A DNA stretch of 64,000 bases from Streptomyces sp. ICC1 (GTDB lineage Bacteria; Actinomycetota; Actinomycetes; Streptomycetales; Streptomycetaceae). Positions 1 to 8,830 of the stretch are shown piece by piece (the first letter of the stretch is position 1; the number at the start of each line of letters is the position of its first letter). Both the position numbers and the translations under genes were made by a program. The DNA is taken from assembly GCF_003287935.1 (NCBI RefSeq), contig NZ_CP030287.1, forward strand, positions 62,001 to 126,000, given 5' to 3'. The notes beneath the pieces are model-generated. The model did not search any database. It was not told the DNA's origin and saw only the letters and a list, made by a program, of their open reading frames with translations.

Positions 1-138
1 CCGCTGCAGCACCTCGGTGCCGGCCGGATCGGGCCGGGTCGGCTGCTGCGGTGTCCGCGCTGCGCGCGCCTGCGGCACGCCGTGCCCGTGGGAGCGGCGG
101 CGAAGCGGTAGACACCGGCGCGCGGGGGTCCGCCTCGA

Positions 139-168
139 TTGGGGCGGCCCGCGCGCTCTGCGTATCCT
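139..168 (+). promoter_or_regulatory. Probable promoter of dcd (leaderless transcript)
   Basis: A -35-like TTGGGG (139-144) and a -10-like TATCCT (163-168) are separated by 18 bp. The GTG start of dcd lies 6 nt after the -10 box, and no Shine-Dalgarno sequence is visible before it. That spacing suggests transcription begins at or very near the start codon, giving a leaderless mRNA, which is common in Streptomyces. The promoter is inferred from sequence only. Confidence 0.5.
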
Positions 169-174
169 CGGGAC

Positions 175-762
175 GTGCTTCTCTCTGATAAAGACATCCG
201 GGCCGAGATCGACTGCGGACGGGTTCGCATCGACCCCTTCGACGAGTCGATGGTGCAGCCCTCCAGCATCGATGTACGTCTCGACCGGTTCTTCCGGGTC
301 TTCGAGAACCACCGCTACGCCCACATCGACCCCGCCACCGAGCAGGCGGATCTGACCCGGATGGTCGAGCCGGACGGGGACGAGGCGTTCATCCTCCACC
401 CGGGTGAGTTCGTACTCGCCTCGACCTACGAGGTCATCTCGCTGCCCGACGACATCGCCTCCAGACTGGAGGGGAAGTCCAGCCTGGGCCGCCTCGGTCT
501 GGTGACGCATTCGACCGCCGGCTTCATCGACCCCGGGTTCTCCGGCCACGTGACCCTCGAGCTGTCGAACCTCGCCACGCTGCCGATCAAGCTCTGGCCG
601 GGTATGAAGATCGGGCAGCTGTGCCTGTTCCGGCTCAGCTCGCCCGCGGAGTTCCCGTACGGGAGCGAGCGGTACGGATCGCGGTACCAGGGCCAGCGCG
701 GCCCGACGGCCTCGCGGTCCTTCCAGAACTTCCACCGGACCCAGGTGAGGCACGAGGCATGA
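175..762 (+). CDS. dcd: dCTP deaminase
   Basis: Deaminates dCTP to dUTP in the cytosol, feeding dTMP synthesis. The 195-aa product begins with the typical [11 protein letters not shown] segment and carries the family core [25 protein letters not shown], whose Ser/Arg residues and the Glu in the following TLELSN segment (general base) form the trimeric active site. The C-terminal [12 protein letters not shown] tail is the nucleotide-closing lid. An in-frame ATG lies 36 nt upstream, but the GTG at 175 matches the usual N-terminus and the promoter spacing. The stop overlaps the next gene (ATGA), so the two are translationally coupled. It is monofunctional in type. The only doubt is the exact start. 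Confidence 0.95.
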   Translation: MLLSDKDIRAEIDCGRVRIDPFDESMVQPSSIDVRLDRFFRVFENHRYAHIDPATEQADLTRMVEPDGDEAFILHPGEFVLASTYEVISLPDDIASRLEGKSSLGRLGLVTHSTAGFIDPGFSGHVTLELSNLATLPIKLWPGMKIGQLCLFRLSSPAEFPYGSERYGSRYQGQRGPTASRSFQNFHRTQVRHEA

Positions 763-1271
763 GTGACGGAGTGAGTGGCGCAGTGCGCGAGAACCTTGAC
801 TACGAGGGATTCGGGCGGGCCGTGCGCGAGCTGGCGCAGACCATCGCCGACGACGGCTACGAGCCCGACATCATCCTGAGCATCGCCCGGGGCGGGGTGT
901 TCGTCGCCGGCGGGCTGGCGTACGCGCTGGACTGCAAGAACATCCACCTGGTGAACGTGGAGTTCTACACCGGCGTCGGCACCACCCTGGAGATGCCGGT
1001 CATGCTCGCGCCCGTGCCCGAGGCGATCGACTTCACCGACAAGAAGGTGCTGATCGCCGACGACGTCGCCGACACCGGCAAGACGCTGAAGCTGGTCCAC
1101 GACTTCTGCCTCGGGCACGTCGCCGAGGTCCGGTCGGCCGTCATCTACGAGAAGTCCCACTCGCTCGTGAAGTGCGAGTACGTGTGGAAGAAGACCGACG
1201 AGTGGATCAACTTCCCCTGGTCGGTCGAACCGCCCGTCGTGAAGCGTGAGGGTCAGGTTCTCGACGCCTGA
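759..1271 (+). CDS. Phosphoribosyltransferase (purine PRTase type I)
   Basis: A 170-aa type I phosphoribosyltransferase. The PRPP-binding loop [13 protein letters not shown] sits at about residues 97-109, with the acidic pair DD and the TGKT turn intact, and IILSIARGG near residue 35 is the pyrophosphate loop. Such proteins convert a purine base plus PRPP to the nucleotide; xanthine/hypoxanthine is the usual guess for this branch, but the substrate cannot be read from the sequence. The start ATG overlaps the dcd stop codon by 4 nt, so it forms a nucleotide-metabolism pair with dcd. The family is certain and the substrate inferred. Confidence 0.85.
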   Translation: MSDGVSGAVRENLDYEGFGRAVRELAQTIADDGYEPDIILSIARGGVFVAGGLAYALDCKNIHLVNVEFYTGVGTTLEMPVMLAPVPEAIDFTDKKVLIADDVADTGKTLKLVHDFCLGHVAEVRSAVIYEKSHSLVKCEYVWKKTDEWINFPWSVEPPVVKREGQVLDA

Positions 1272-1287
1272 GGGTTGATGTTCGTGC

Positions 1288-1327
1288 GAAGGGGCCCGCC
1301 GCGCCGGAAAGCGTGGCGGGCCCCTTC
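1288..1327. terminator. Bidirectional terminator hairpin
   Basis: Perfect 13-bp arms GAAGGGGCCCGCC (1288-1300) and GGCGGGCCCCTTC (1315-1327) with a 14-nt loop. It lies between the convergent phosphoribosyltransferase and Yip1-family genes and should end transcripts from both sides. Confidence 0.8.
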
Positions 1328-1339
1328 GTCACGGTCACG

Positions 1340-2263
1340 TCAGATCGTGCCCAGCTTGATGATCGACAGCAGGGCCACCAGCTGGATCGCGGACGCGCCC
1401 AGCGCCTTCGGCCACGGCAGGTCGTGCGATTTGGCGACGAGCGAGGTGAAGAGCGCGCCGGCCGCCACCCAGGTGGCCCAGCCCAGCACCTGGACGAGCA
1501 TGTTGTCGCCGCTCAGGAACATCGCGAACAGCAGGCGAGGCACGTCGGTGAGGCTCATGACCAGCATCGACAGGCCCACCGTCGGCTGCCACGCCCCGTC
1601 GCCGCCCAGCTGGCGGGCCAGCGTGTGGGTGACGGTGCCGAGGATCAGGCCGCAGATCACGAAGGCCACGCCCGCCGACAGCACGATCGGGATGGCGTTC
1701 GGCAGGGTCGCGTTGAGGACGTCCTTGCGGGTGTCGTCGAGGCCGAAGACCGCGAGCAGCCCGTAGAGGAAGGTCACGATCAGCGCCGGCCCCCAGACGG
1801 CGTAGTCACGCATCTGGAGGAAGGTCGGCCCCGGCCGCGTCACGATGCCGCGCAGCAGTTCCTTCCACGGCAGCCGCGGACCGGTGGGGGCGGCGGCCTG
1901 GGCCGCGCCGGCCTGGTAGGTCCCGCCCTGGTTGTACGGGTACGGGTCCTCGCCGAAGACGAAGGCGCGGGTGTGCCCCGGGGCGTCGCCCGGGTTTCCG
2001 CCGCCGTGCCCGTACCCGGGGTCCTGGCCGTAGCCGGGTCCCGGGCCGGGACCCGCGTGCGGGTCGAAGTACTCGGGCTCGCCGTGGCCCCCGGGGGCGG
2101 CCTGCTGCGGCCACTGCTGGGGGGCGTAGGGCTGCTGGCCGTACGGTGCGGGCTGCTGGGGCGCCTGGTGGGGCGCCTGCTGCTGACCGTACGGCTGCTG
2201 CCGCGGGGGTTGTTGCGGGGTGCGGTTGTTGTCCCGGCCGCGTCCGATCCTGAATCCAGCCAC
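1340..2263 (-). CDS. Yip1-domain membrane protein with Pro/Gln-rich N-terminus
   Basis: A 307-aa protein. Residues 1 to about 150 are low-complexity, rich in Gln, Pro, Gly and Tyr (repeats such as QQPYG and GPGPGYG), and probably cytoplasmic and disordered. The rest has about five hydrophobic segments, with the Yip1 family layout RGIVTRPGPTFLQMRDYAVWGPALIV at the membrane entry. Yip1-domain proteins are integral membrane proteins of unknown biochemical role in bacteria. The start is the GTG at 2263 (VAGFRIGRGRDN); the frame stays open far upstream, but that part is antisense to the divergent secreted-protein gene. Function is unknown beyond membrane localisation. Confidence 0.75.
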   Translation of the reverse strand: MAGFRIGRGRDNNRTPQQPPRQQPYGQQQAPHQAPQQPAPYGQQPYAPQQWPQQAAPGGHGEPEYFDPHAGPGPGPGYGQDPGYGHGGGNPGDAPGHTRAFVFGEDPYPYNQGGTYQAGAAQAAAPTGPRLPWKELLRGIVTRPGPTFLQMRDYAVWGPALIVTFLYGLLAVFGLDDTRKDVLNATLPNAIPIVLSAGVAFVICGLILGTVTHTLARQLGGDGAWQPTVGLSMLVMSLTDVPRLLFAMFLSGDNMLVQVLGWATWVAAGALFTSLVAKSHDLPWPKALGASAIQLVALLSIIKLGTI

Positions 2264-2480
2264 GTGATCGAAAGTACCCGCTCCGGAGCGGCCCGGTGGC
2301 CGAGGTGCCGGAAGTGGCCCCCTTTGCGGCTGACCTGTGACATCCCCTAGGGGGTCCTGGAGAGGCTTCTCAGGGTGGGTTACGCGGCTGCGCGGCAGTC
2401 TGTTGATCCCCGTTACACGCTCGATGGAATACGGACATACCGGGCCCGTAGCTTCGTTGGTGTCGCCGCAGCCCGCGAAG

Positions 2481-2530
2481 CACGCACGAGTGCGTATGAG
2501 TGCGTATGGGTGCGTATGAGCACGTACGAG
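2481..2530. repeat. Tandem decamer repeats in a leader region
   Basis: Three near-identical 10-bp units (TGCGTATGAG, TGCGTATGGG, TGCGTATGAG at 2491, 2501 and 2511) are flanked by the related units CACGCACGAG (2481) and CACGTACGAG (2521). They lie in the 5' region of the secreted-protein gene that starts at 2549. One helical turn per unit would suit a regulator binding one DNA face, but they could also be neutral slippage repeats. Confidence 0.6.
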
Positions 2531-2548
2531 CATGAGAAGAGCCCCGAA

Positions 2549-3616
2549 ATGCGCAGCCCCCGCCGCCGCACCACCCTCCGTACCGCCGCCGTCGTCGCCG
2601 GTGCGGCCGTCGTCCTGGCCCTTCCGGTCGGATCCGCCTTCGCGGACTCTCCGGCCGCCCCGGAGCCCCAGGCCGTGCCCGGCGCCGGCGCCGACCAGCC
2701 GCGGGTGGACCCGCAGGTCGATCCGCAGGTGGACCCGCAGGTGGACCCGAGCGTCCCGCCCACCACGCCGACCGTGACGCCGTCGGTCCGGGCGTACGTC
2801 ACGACCGTGAAGCTGGCCGACGGGTCGGTCGCCAAGGTGTACAAGTTCGGCGACGGCCACTTCGAGGCCGACGTCTTCTCCGGCGACGTCAAGCTCGACA
2901 CCCTGGTCAGCAAGGGCGGCGCGGCGGCGTACGGCCAGAACAACGGCCTGCACGTGGTCCTCCAGCCGAACGGCACCGTCACCTCGTGGGTCGAGGGTGC
3001 GACGCCCAAGCCGAAGCCGAAGCCGAAGCCGAAGCCGAAGCCGGTGGAGAAGGTGGAGAACTCGGTACAGGTCGCCATGCCCGACGGGCGGAACGCGAGG
3101 CTGATCGACAGTCCGAACGGCAAGCGCGTCGAGATCTCGATGCCGAACGGGAACCTCCTCGGGACGATCGATCTGAAGCACCCGAACGCGGTGAACGACG
3201 GCTGGACGTACAAGCTCGTCCAGGACGGGAAGCGCGTGAAGTTCGTCGTCATCGACGGCAACAACGGCGGGAACAGCTGGGTGTACGACTTCGCCACCGG
3301 CAAGCTGATCGAGAGGTACGAGGTCGCCAAGGACGGGAAGCAGCCCGCCAAGCGGCCTGCGGTCCAGCCCGTGGTTCAGCCCGTGGTCAAGCCCGTCGTC
3401 CAGCCCGTGGTGACGGACGCGGCGGCCGACACGGCGAAGGCCGGCGACCGGGTCGTGCCCAAGGGCGGCGTGAAGGCCGGTGCGGAGGGTGTCATGCCGG
3501 TGGCCGCCGCCGGTGACGACTCGCTGCTCCTCGCCGCCGGCGGCGGCATGGCCGCGCTCGGTGCCGCGGGCCTGGGCTTCGCGATGCTGCGCCGCAGCCG
3601 GAGCGACCGGTCCTGA
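2549..3616 (+). CDS. Secreted repeat-rich protein with C-terminal membrane anchor
   Basis: A 355-aa protein of unknown function. It has a signal peptide (RTAAVVAGAAVVLALPVGSAFA, cleavage near residue 30), a fourfold VDPQ repeat (about residues 53-68), a central region with two similar halves, a Lys-Pro ladder of seven KP units near residues 153-166 acting as a wall spacer, and a second PVVQPVV repeat. It ends in a hydrophobic helix followed by RRSRSDRS. The C-terminus resembles a sortase or membrane anchor, but no LPxTG or LAxTG motif is seen. The ATG at 2549 was chosen because the signal peptide begins there and a GAGAAGAG-like ribosome site precedes it; in-frame ATGs upstream fall in the decamer repeats. 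Confidence 0.7.
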   Translation: MRSPRRRTTLRTAAVVAGAAVVLALPVGSAFADSPAAPEPQAVPGAGADQPRVDPQVDPQVDPQVDPSVPPTTPTVTPSVRAYVTTVKLADGSVAKVYKFGDGHFEADVFSGDVKLDTLVSKGGAAAYGQNNGLHVVLQPNGTVTSWVEGATPKPKPKPKPKPKPVEKVENSVQVAMPDGRNARLIDSPNGKRVEISMPNGNLLGTIDLKHPNAVNDGWTYKLVQDGKRVKFVVIDGNNGGNSWVYDFATGKLIERYEVAKDGKQPAKRPAVQPVVQPVVKPVVQPVVTDAAADTAKAGDRVVPKGGVKAGAEGVMPVAAAGDDSLLLAAGGGMAALGAAGLGFAMLRRSRSDRS

Positions 3617-3638
3617 TCCGCCCCGGACCCCGGACCCC

Positions 3639-3687
3639 GTACAGCGGAACGGCCCGCCCCCACAGGGGGCGGGCCGTTCCGCTGTAC
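3639..3687. terminator. Strong bidirectional terminator
   Basis: Perfect 23-bp arms (3639-3661 and 3665-3687) with only a 3-nt loop ACA. It lies between the convergent secreted-protein gene and the EtfD-like gene, so it probably terminates both. Confidence 0.85.
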
Positions 3688-3700
3688 GTCGCCGCGCGGG

Positions 3701-6124
3701 CTACTTCGCCCCGGCTTCGGTCCCCGGCTCGGCCGGGGCCTCCGCGACGGGCTTCGCAGCCGCCTCGGGCTTCGCCGCAGGCTCCGGCTCCGCCTCTGCC
3801 ACGGGCTCCGCAGCCGTAGCCGCAGCCGCAGCCGCAGGCGCCTCGGCCACCGGCTCCGCAGCAACCGCCTCCGCAGCCACCGGTTCCGCCACCGGCTCCG
3901 GCTCTTCCACCGGCTCCGGGATCTTCACCGATTCCAGCAGCAGCTGCGCCACGTCCACGACCTGGACGTGCTCCTTCGCCTGGCCGTCGTTCTTCTTGCC
4001 GTTCACCGAGTCGGTCAGCATCACCAGGCAGAACGGGCACGCCGTCGACACGATGTCCGGGTTCAGGGACAGGGCCTCGTCGACGCGCTCGTTGTTGATG
4101 CGCTTGCCGATCCGCTCCTCCATCCACATCCGCGCGCCACCGGCGCCGCAGCAGAAGCCCCGCTCCTTGTGGCGGTGCATCTCCTGCTGCCGCAGGCCCG
4201 GCACGGCCGACATGATCTCGCGCGGCGGCGTGTAGACCTTGTTGTGCCGGCCCAGGTAGCAGGGGTCGTGGTACGTGATGAGCCCGTCGACCGGGGTGAC
4301 CGGGGTGAGGCGGCCCTCGTCGATCAGGTGCTGGAGCAGCTGCGTGTGGTGGATGACCTCGTACTCGCCGCCCAGCTGCGGGTACTCGTTCGCGATGGTG
4401 TTGAAGCAGTGCGGGCAGGTGGAGACGATGCGCTTCGCCGACTTCGGCTTCTTCGTCTCCGGGTCCTCGTCATCCTCGCCGAACGCCATGTTCAGCATCG
4501 CGACGTTCTCCTGCGCGAGCTGCTGGAACAGCGGCTCGTTGCCCAGGCGGCGCGGGGAGTCACCCGTGCACTTCTCGTCGCCGCCCATGATCGCGAACTT
4601 GACGCCCGCGATGTTCAGCAGCTCCGCGAAGGCCTTCGTGGTCTTCTTCGCCCGGTCCTCCAGCGCGCCGGCGCAGCCGACCCAGTAGAGGTAGTCGAAC
4701 TCGGAGAGGTCCTCCGCGTCCTTGCCGATGATCGGGACCTCGAAGTCCACCTCCTTGGTCCACTCGACGCGCTGCTTCTTCGCGAGGCCCCAGGGGTTGC
4801 CCTTCTTCTCCAGGTTCTTGAGCATCGTGCCCGCCTCCGACGGGAACGCGCTCTCGATCATCACCTGGTAGCGCCGCATGTCGACGATGTGGTCGATGTG
4901 CTCGATGTCGACCGGGCACTGCTCGACGCACGCGCCGCACGTGGTGCAGGACCACAGCACGTCCGGGTCGATGACGCCGTTCTCCTCGGCCGTGCCGATC
5001 AGCGGGCGCTCGGCCTCGGCGAGGGCGGCCGCGGGGACGTCCTTCAGCTGCTCCGCCGTGGCCTTCTCGTTGCCCTCCATGTCCTTGCCGCCGCCGGCCA
5101 GCAGGTACGGGGCCTTGGCGTGCGCGTGGTCGCGCAGCGACATGATCAGGAGCTTCGGGGACAGCGGCTTGCCCGTGTTCCAGGCCGGGCACTGCGACTG
5201 GCAGCGACCGCACTCGGTGCACGTGGAGAAGTCGAGGATGCCCTTCCACGAGAACTGCTCGACCTGCGAGACGCCGAAGACGTCGTCCTCGCCCGGGTCT
5301 TCGAAGTCGATGACCTTGCCGCCGCTGGTCATCGGCTGCAGCGCGCCGAGCGCCACGGCGCCGTCCGCGTTGCGCTTGAACCAGATGTTCGGGAAGCCGA
5401 GGAAGCGGTGCCAGGCCACGCCCATGTTGGTGTTCAGCGAGACCACGATCATCCAGATCATGGAGACGCCGATCTTGATCATCGCGGTGATGTAGATCGC
5501 GTGCTGCAGTCCGCTGAAGGTGAGGCCCTTGAAGGCCAGCACCAGCGGGTACGAGGCGAAGTAGGCGGGCTCGTAGCCCTCGACGTGGTGGATCGCGCCC
5601 TCGAGGCCGCGCAGGCACAGGATGGCGAGGCCGATGGTGAGGATGACGTACTCGACGAAGTACGCCTGCCAGGACTTCGAGCCGGCGAAGCGCGACTTGC
5701 GGCCGGCCCGGGAGGGCAGCGACAGCAGTCGGATCGCCATCAGCACGAGGATGCCCACGACCGTCATCAGGCCGATGAACTCGGTGTAGAGCTCGAAGGG
5801 CAGGAAGTCGCCGACGATCGGCAGCAGCCAGTCCGCCTGGAAGAGCTGTCCGAACGCCTGGACCAGGGTGGGCGGCAGGGTCAGGAAGCCGATCGCGACG
5901 AACCAGTGCGCGAAGCCGACGAGGCCCCAGCGGTTCATCCGGCTGTGGCCGAGGAACTCCCGGACCAGGGTGAGCGTTCGTGCCTTCGGATCGTCCGTAC
6001 GGCTGCCGGCCGGTACGGGTTGTCCGAGCTTCACGAAGCGGTAGATCTGCGCCACGGCTCGGGCGAGCAGCGCGACACCGACCACGGTCAGGACCAGCGA
6101 CACGATGATCGCGGCGAGTTGCAT
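3701..6124 (-). CDS. EtfD-like membrane iron-sulfur oxidoreductase (heterodisulfide-reductase type)
   Basis: An 807-aa fused protein. The N-terminus (1 to about 270) has several membrane helices of the nitrate-reductase-gamma/HdrE type. Two 4Fe-4S motifs follow, CTECGRCQSQCP near residue 300 and CTTCGACVEQCP near 392. Next come two CCG (cysteine-rich) domains with CPHCFNTIANEY, HDPCYLGRH, CCGAGGARMW and CPFCLVML. It ends in a roughly 70-aa Ala/Pro/Glu-rich tail of PVAEP-like repeats. In mycobacteria, proteins of this architecture (EtfD) take electrons from electron-transfer flavoprotein EtfBA during fatty-acid beta-oxidation and pass them to menaquinone. That role is inferred here. The ATG at 6124 has GGAG 10 nt upstream. 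The tail looks disordered and lineage-specific. Confidence 0.85.
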   Translation of the reverse strand: MQLAAIIVSLVLTVVGVALLARAVAQIYRFVKLGQPVPAGSRTDDPKARTLTLVREFLGHSRMNRWGLVGFAHWFVAIGFLTLPPTLVQAFGQLFQADWLLPIVGDFLPFELYTEFIGLMTVVGILVLMAIRLLSLPSRAGRKSRFAGSKSWQAYFVEYVILTIGLAILCLRGLEGAIHHVEGYEPAYFASYPLVLAFKGLTFSGLQHAIYITAMIKIGVSMIWMIVVSLNTNMGVAWHRFLGFPNIWFKRNADGAVALGALQPMTSGGKVIDFEDPGEDDVFGVSQVEQFSWKGILDFSTCTECGRCQSQCPAWNTGKPLSPKLLIMSLRDHAHAKAPYLLAGGGKDMEGNEKATAEQLKDVPAAALAEAERPLIGTAEENGVIDPDVLWSCTTCGACVEQCPVDIEHIDHIVDMRRYQVMIESAFPSEAGTMLKNLEKKGNPWGLAKKQRVEWTKEVDFEVPIIGKDAEDLSEFDYLYWVGCAGALEDRAKKTTKAFAELLNIAGVKFAIMGGDEKCTGDSPRRLGNEPLFQQLAQENVAMLNMAFGEDDEDPETKKPKSAKRIVSTCPHCFNTIANEYPQLGGEYEVIHHTQLLQHLIDEGRLTPVTPVDGLITYHDPCYLGRHNKVYTPPREIMSAVPGLRQQEMHRHKERGFCCGAGGARMWMEERIGKRINNERVDEALSLNPDIVSTACPFCLVMLTDSVNGKKNDGQAKEHVQVVDVAQLLLESVKIPEPVEEPEPVAEPVAAEAVAAEPVAEAPAAAAAATAAEPVAEAEPEPAAKPEAAAKPVAEAPAEPGTEAGAK

Positions 6125-6146
6125 GGAAGGGCTCCTCGGGCGGCAC

Positions 6147-6160
6147 TTACTAAGCGGTAA
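6147..6160. promoter_or_regulatory. Palindromic operator-like site before the EtfD-like gene
   Basis: TTAC-N6-GTAA (6147-6160) lies 23 nt upstream of the EtfD-like start. On the minus strand it sits just downstream of TTGACT, a fair -35 box. TetR-family regulators of acyl-CoA genes often use TTAC/GTAA half-sites, so control by a fatty-acid-responsive repressor is possible. This rests on one site only. Confidence 0.35.
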
Positions 6161-6263
6161 CTTATCCAGTCAAGGCTTGAGGTTACCCAGTCCCGACGCC
6201 GCAATGTAGCCGAGCGCGCGGTGATCTGCGTCGCTCGCCCGCACCTCGGGCACTCCCCGGGTC

Positions 6264-6785
6264 TCAGGCCCGCCTGTGCCGCCAGGCCGCCCGCGGGGTC
6301 TGCGCGAGGATCTCCAGGTCCATCCCCAGCCAGTGGTTCTCCACATAGTGCCGGTCCAGCAGGTCCATCTCCTCCCACGGCAGGTCCGAACGCGCGCTCA
6401 CCTGCCACAGCCCGGTCATCCCGGGCCGTACGAGGAGCCGGTCGGGCCGGTCCGACGCGCTGTTCCCGGGGCGCGGCCCGACCAGCGACATCTCCCCGCG
6501 CGCCACGTTGATCAGCTGGGGCAGCCCGTCCAGCGCGCAGCGTTCCAGCGCCGCCCCGGCCCGGCCCTTGCCGACCCGGAACCGCCAGGTCCGGTACGGC
6601 CGCCCGCCCAGCCCGGCCGCCGGTTCGCGTACGAGGACCCGCGCGCCCTGGGCCGCGTACAGCAGGCCGGCGAGCAGGGTCAGCGGCACCGCGAGCAGCG
6701 CCAGCAGGAGGAGCGCGCCGGCCAGGTCGAGGGTGCGCTTGGCGGAGGGGGCCCGCCAGACGGGCACGGCGATCGGCAGGTGCAT
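6264..6785 (-). CDS. Short polyprenyl-phosphate sugar phosphotransferase
   Basis: A 173-aa member of the bacterial sugar-transferase family (WcaJ/PglC-like initiating phosphoglycosyltransferases), which move a sugar phosphate onto a polyprenyl-phosphate carrier at the membrane to start polysaccharide synthesis. It shows one N-terminal hydrophobic hairpin after KRTLDLAGA, the hallmark ARGEMSLVGPRPG near residue 106, and RPGMTGLWQVSARSDLPWEEMDLLDRHYVENH. It lacks the multi-helix N-terminal extension of WbaP types. The canonical KFRTM motif is replaced by TWRFRVG, and no partner glycosyltransferases are nearby, so activity is uncertain. The ATG at 6785 is preferred; a GTG 18 nt upstream is possible. 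Confidence 0.75.
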   Translation of the reverse strand: MHLPIAVPVWRAPSAKRTLDLAGALLLLALLAVPLTLLAGLLYAAQGARVLVREPAAGLGGRPYRTWRFRVGKGRAGAALERCALDGLPQLINVARGEMSLVGPRPGNSASDRPDRLLVRPGMTGLWQVSARSDLPWEEMDLLDRHYVENHWLGMDLEILAQTPRAAWRHRRA

Positions 6786-6888
6786 GGGGGCACCGTGCCC
6801 CACGGGCCGGGGGAAGCCGGTGCGCCGCGCTGCGCGGTTCCGCGAGGGTCCCCCGCTCGGCCGCCTTGCGCGTAAGGAACGCCTAAAG

Positions 6889-6909
6889 GTTGAGCCCCCT
6901 CGACTCAGC
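6889..6909. promoter_or_regulatory. Degenerate second HAIR-like site upstream of dnaK
   Basis: GTTGAGC-N7-ACTCAGC matches the HspR consensus CTTGAGT-N7-ACTCAAG at 10 of 14 positions and keeps the inverted TTGAG/ACTCA core. It lies about 50 bp upstream of the better site. More than one inverted repeat in front of dnaK is known in Streptomyces. Confidence 0.55.
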
Positions 6910-6913
6910 TCTG

Positions 6914-6942
6914 TTGACGGGCGGTCCGGGTTGGTGCATTCT
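6914..6942 (+). promoter_or_regulatory. Probable dnaK promoter
   Basis: TTGACG (6914-6919) and CATTCT (6937-6942) are separated by 17 bp. The -10 box abuts and overlaps the HAIR operator at 6941, so HspR binding would block RNA polymerase directly. Confidence 0.5.
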
Positions 6943-6961
6943 TGAGCCTGTTCCACTCAAG
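6941..6961. promoter_or_regulatory. HAIR operator (HspR binding site) of the dnaK operon
   Basis: CTTGAGC-N7-ACTCAAG matches the HspR inverted-repeat consensus at 13 of 14 positions. It is located 18 nt before the dnaK start and overlaps the predicted -10 region. HspR with DnaK as co-repressor is the known mechanism in Streptomyces. The hspR gene is the last gene of this operon. Confidence 0.9.
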
Positions 6962-6979
6962 TCAGCTGGAGGAATCAAA

Positions 6980-8830
6980 ATGGCACGTGCGGTCGGCATC
7001 GACCTGGGCACCACTAACTCCGTCGTCAGCGTTCTGGAAGGCGGCGAGCCCACCGTCATCACCAACGCCGAGGGCGCCAGGACCACGCCGTCCGTCGTCG
7101 CCTTCGCCAAGAACGGCGAGGTCCTCGTCGGCGAGGTGGCCAAGCGCCAGGCGGTCACGAACGTGGACCGGACCATCCGCTCCGTCAAGCGCCACATGGG
7201 CACTGACTGGAAGATCAACCTGGATGGCAAGGACTTCAACCCGCAGCAGATGAGCGCCTTCATCCTGCAGAAGCTGAAGCGCGACGCCGAGGCGTACCTG
7301 GGCGAGAAGGTCACGGACGCGGTCATCACCGTCCCGGCCTACTTCAACGACTCCGAGCGCCAGGCGACGAAGGAGGCCGGCGAGATCGCGGGTCTGAACG
7401 TCCTTCGCATCGTCAACGAGCCGACCGCCGCCGCCCTGGCGTACGGCCTCGACAAGGACGACCAGACCATTCTCGTCTTCGACCTCGGTGGCGGCACCTT
7501 CGACGTCTCGCTCCTCGAGATCGGCGACGGCGTCGTCGAGGTGAAGGCCACCAACGGTGACAACCACCTCGGTGGCGACGACTGGGACCAGCGCGTCGTC
7601 GACTACCTGGTGAAGCAGTTCCAGAACGGCCACGGCGTCGACCTGGCCAAGGACAAGATGGCGCTCCAGCGTCTGCGCGAGGCCGCCGAGAAGGCGAAGA
7701 TCGAGCTGTCCTCCTCCACGGAGACCTCGATCAACCTGCCCTACATCACGGCTTCGGCCGAGGGCCCGCTGCACCTGGACGAGAAGCTCACGCGCGCCCA
7801 GTTCCAGCAGCTGACCGCGGACCTGCTCGACCGCTGCAAGAACCCGTTCCACAACGTCATCAAGGACGCGGGCATCAACCTGTCCGAGATCGACCACGTG
7901 GTCCTGGTCGGCGGCTCCACCCGCATGCCGGCCGTCGCCGAGCTCGTCAAGGAGCTCACCGGCGGTCAGGACGCCAACAAGGGCGTCAACCCGGACGAGG
8001 TCGTCGCCCTCGGCGCGACCCTCCAGGCGGGCGTTCTCAAGGGTGAGGTCAAGGACGTCCTGCTCCTCGACGTGACCCCGCTGTCCCTCGGTATCGAAAC
8101 CAAGGGCGGCATCATGACCAAGCTCATCGAGCGCAACACCACGATCCCGACCAAGCGGTCCGAGATCTTCACGACGGCCGAGGACAACCAGCCGTCCGTG
8201 CAGATCCAGGTCTACCAGGGCGAGCGCGAGATCGCGGCGTACAACAAGAAGCTCGGCATGTTCGAGCTGACCGGCCTGCCGCCGGCCCCGCGTGGCGTCC
8301 CGCAGATCGAGGTCTCCTTCGACATCGACGCGAACGGCATCATGCACGTGACCGCGAAGGACCTCGGCACGGGCAAGGAGCAGAAGATGACCGTCACCGG
8401 CGGCTCCTCGCTCGCCAAGGACGAGGTCGACCGCATGCGCCAGGAGGCCGAGCAGTACGCGGACGAGGACTCCCGCCGCAAGGAGGCGGCCGAGTCCCGC
8501 AACCAGGGCGAGCAGCTCGTCTACCAGACGGAGAAGTTCGTCAAGGACAACGAGGACAAGGTCCCGGCCGAGGTCAAGGACGAGGTCCAGGCGTCCATCG
8601 ACGAGCTGAAGGAAAAGCTCAAGGGCGAGGACACCGCCGAGATCCGCACCGCGACCGAGAAGCTCGGAGCGGTCAGCCAGAAGCTGGGCCAGGCGATCTA
8701 CGCCGACGCGCAGGCCGCCCAGGGCGCGGCCGGCGGCGCCGGTGACGCGGGCGAGTCCAAGGCCGCCGACGACGACGTCGTCGACGCCGAGATCGTCGAC
8801 GACGAGAAGCCGAAGGGCGGCGCTGCCTGA
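6980..8830 (+). CDS. dnaK: Hsp70 chaperone DnaK
   Basis: A 616-aa ATP-dependent cytosolic chaperone. The actin-like ATPase domain begins [11 protein letters not shown] (phosphate 1), with [15 protein letters not shown] near residue 170 (phosphate 2) and [11 protein letters not shown] near residue 310 (adenosine). The substrate-binding beta domain follows, including the linker [16 protein letters not shown], and a helical lid with an acidic tail ending in [11 protein letters not shown]. Length is normal for the actinobacterial form. The ATG at 6980 follows a strong GGAGG 8 nt upstream. It is the first gene of the dnaK-grpE-dnaJ-hspR operon, and its stop overlaps the grpE start by one base. Regulation is by HspR at the HAIR site(s) just upstream. 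In Streptomyces DnaK is also HspR's co-repressor. Confidence 0.98.
   Translation: MARAVGIDLGTTNSVVSVLEGGEPTVITNAEGARTTPSVVAFAKNGEVLVGEVAKRQAVTNVDRTIRSVKRHMGTDWKINLDGKDFNPQQMSAFILQKLKRDAEAYLGEKVTDAVITVPAYFNDSERQATKEAGEIAGLNVLRIVNEPTAAALAYGLDKDDQTILVFDLGGGTFDVSLLEIGDGVVEVKATNGDNHLGGDDWDQRVVDYLVKQFQNGHGVDLAKDKMALQRLREAAEKAKIELSSSTETSINLPYITASAEGPLHLDEKLTRAQFQQLTADLLDRCKNPFHNVIKDAGINLSEIDHVVLVGGSTRMPAVAELVKELTGGQDANKGVNPDEVVALGATLQAGVLKGEVKDVLLLDVTPLSLGIETKGGIMTKLIERNTTIPTKRSEIFTTAEDNQPSVQIQVYQGEREIAAYNKKLGMFELTGLPPAPRGVPQIEVSFDIDANGIMHVTAKDLGTGKEQKMTVTGGSSLAKDEVDRMRQEAEQYADEDSRRKEAAESRNQGEQLVYQTEKFVKDNEDKVPAEVKDEVQASIDELKEKLKGEDTAEIRTATEKLGAVSQKLGQAIYADAQAAQGAAGGAGDAGESKAADDDVVDAEIVDDEKPKGGAA

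Noticed and set aside
1..138. Possible tRNA or gene end upstream of dcd
   Set aside because: No tRNA cloverleaf, TTCRA loop or recognisable protein end could be supported. The short plus-strand frame starting at 17 overlaps dcd and looks like a shadow.
2481..2530. CRISPR-like array
   Set aside because: The units are 10 bp, contiguous, without spacers, and no cas genes are near. No CRISPR array was found anywhere in the window.
3968..6160. A 730-codon plus-strand frame opposite the EtfD-like gene
   Set aside because: It is a shadow of the iron-sulfur protein gene, with low-complexity Arg/Ala/Val composition and no family features.
6786..6956. Longer N-terminus for the sugar transferase (start at 6956)
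   Set aside because: It would run across the dnaK promoter and HAIR site and adds a hydrophilic, Arg-rich segment not typical of the family.
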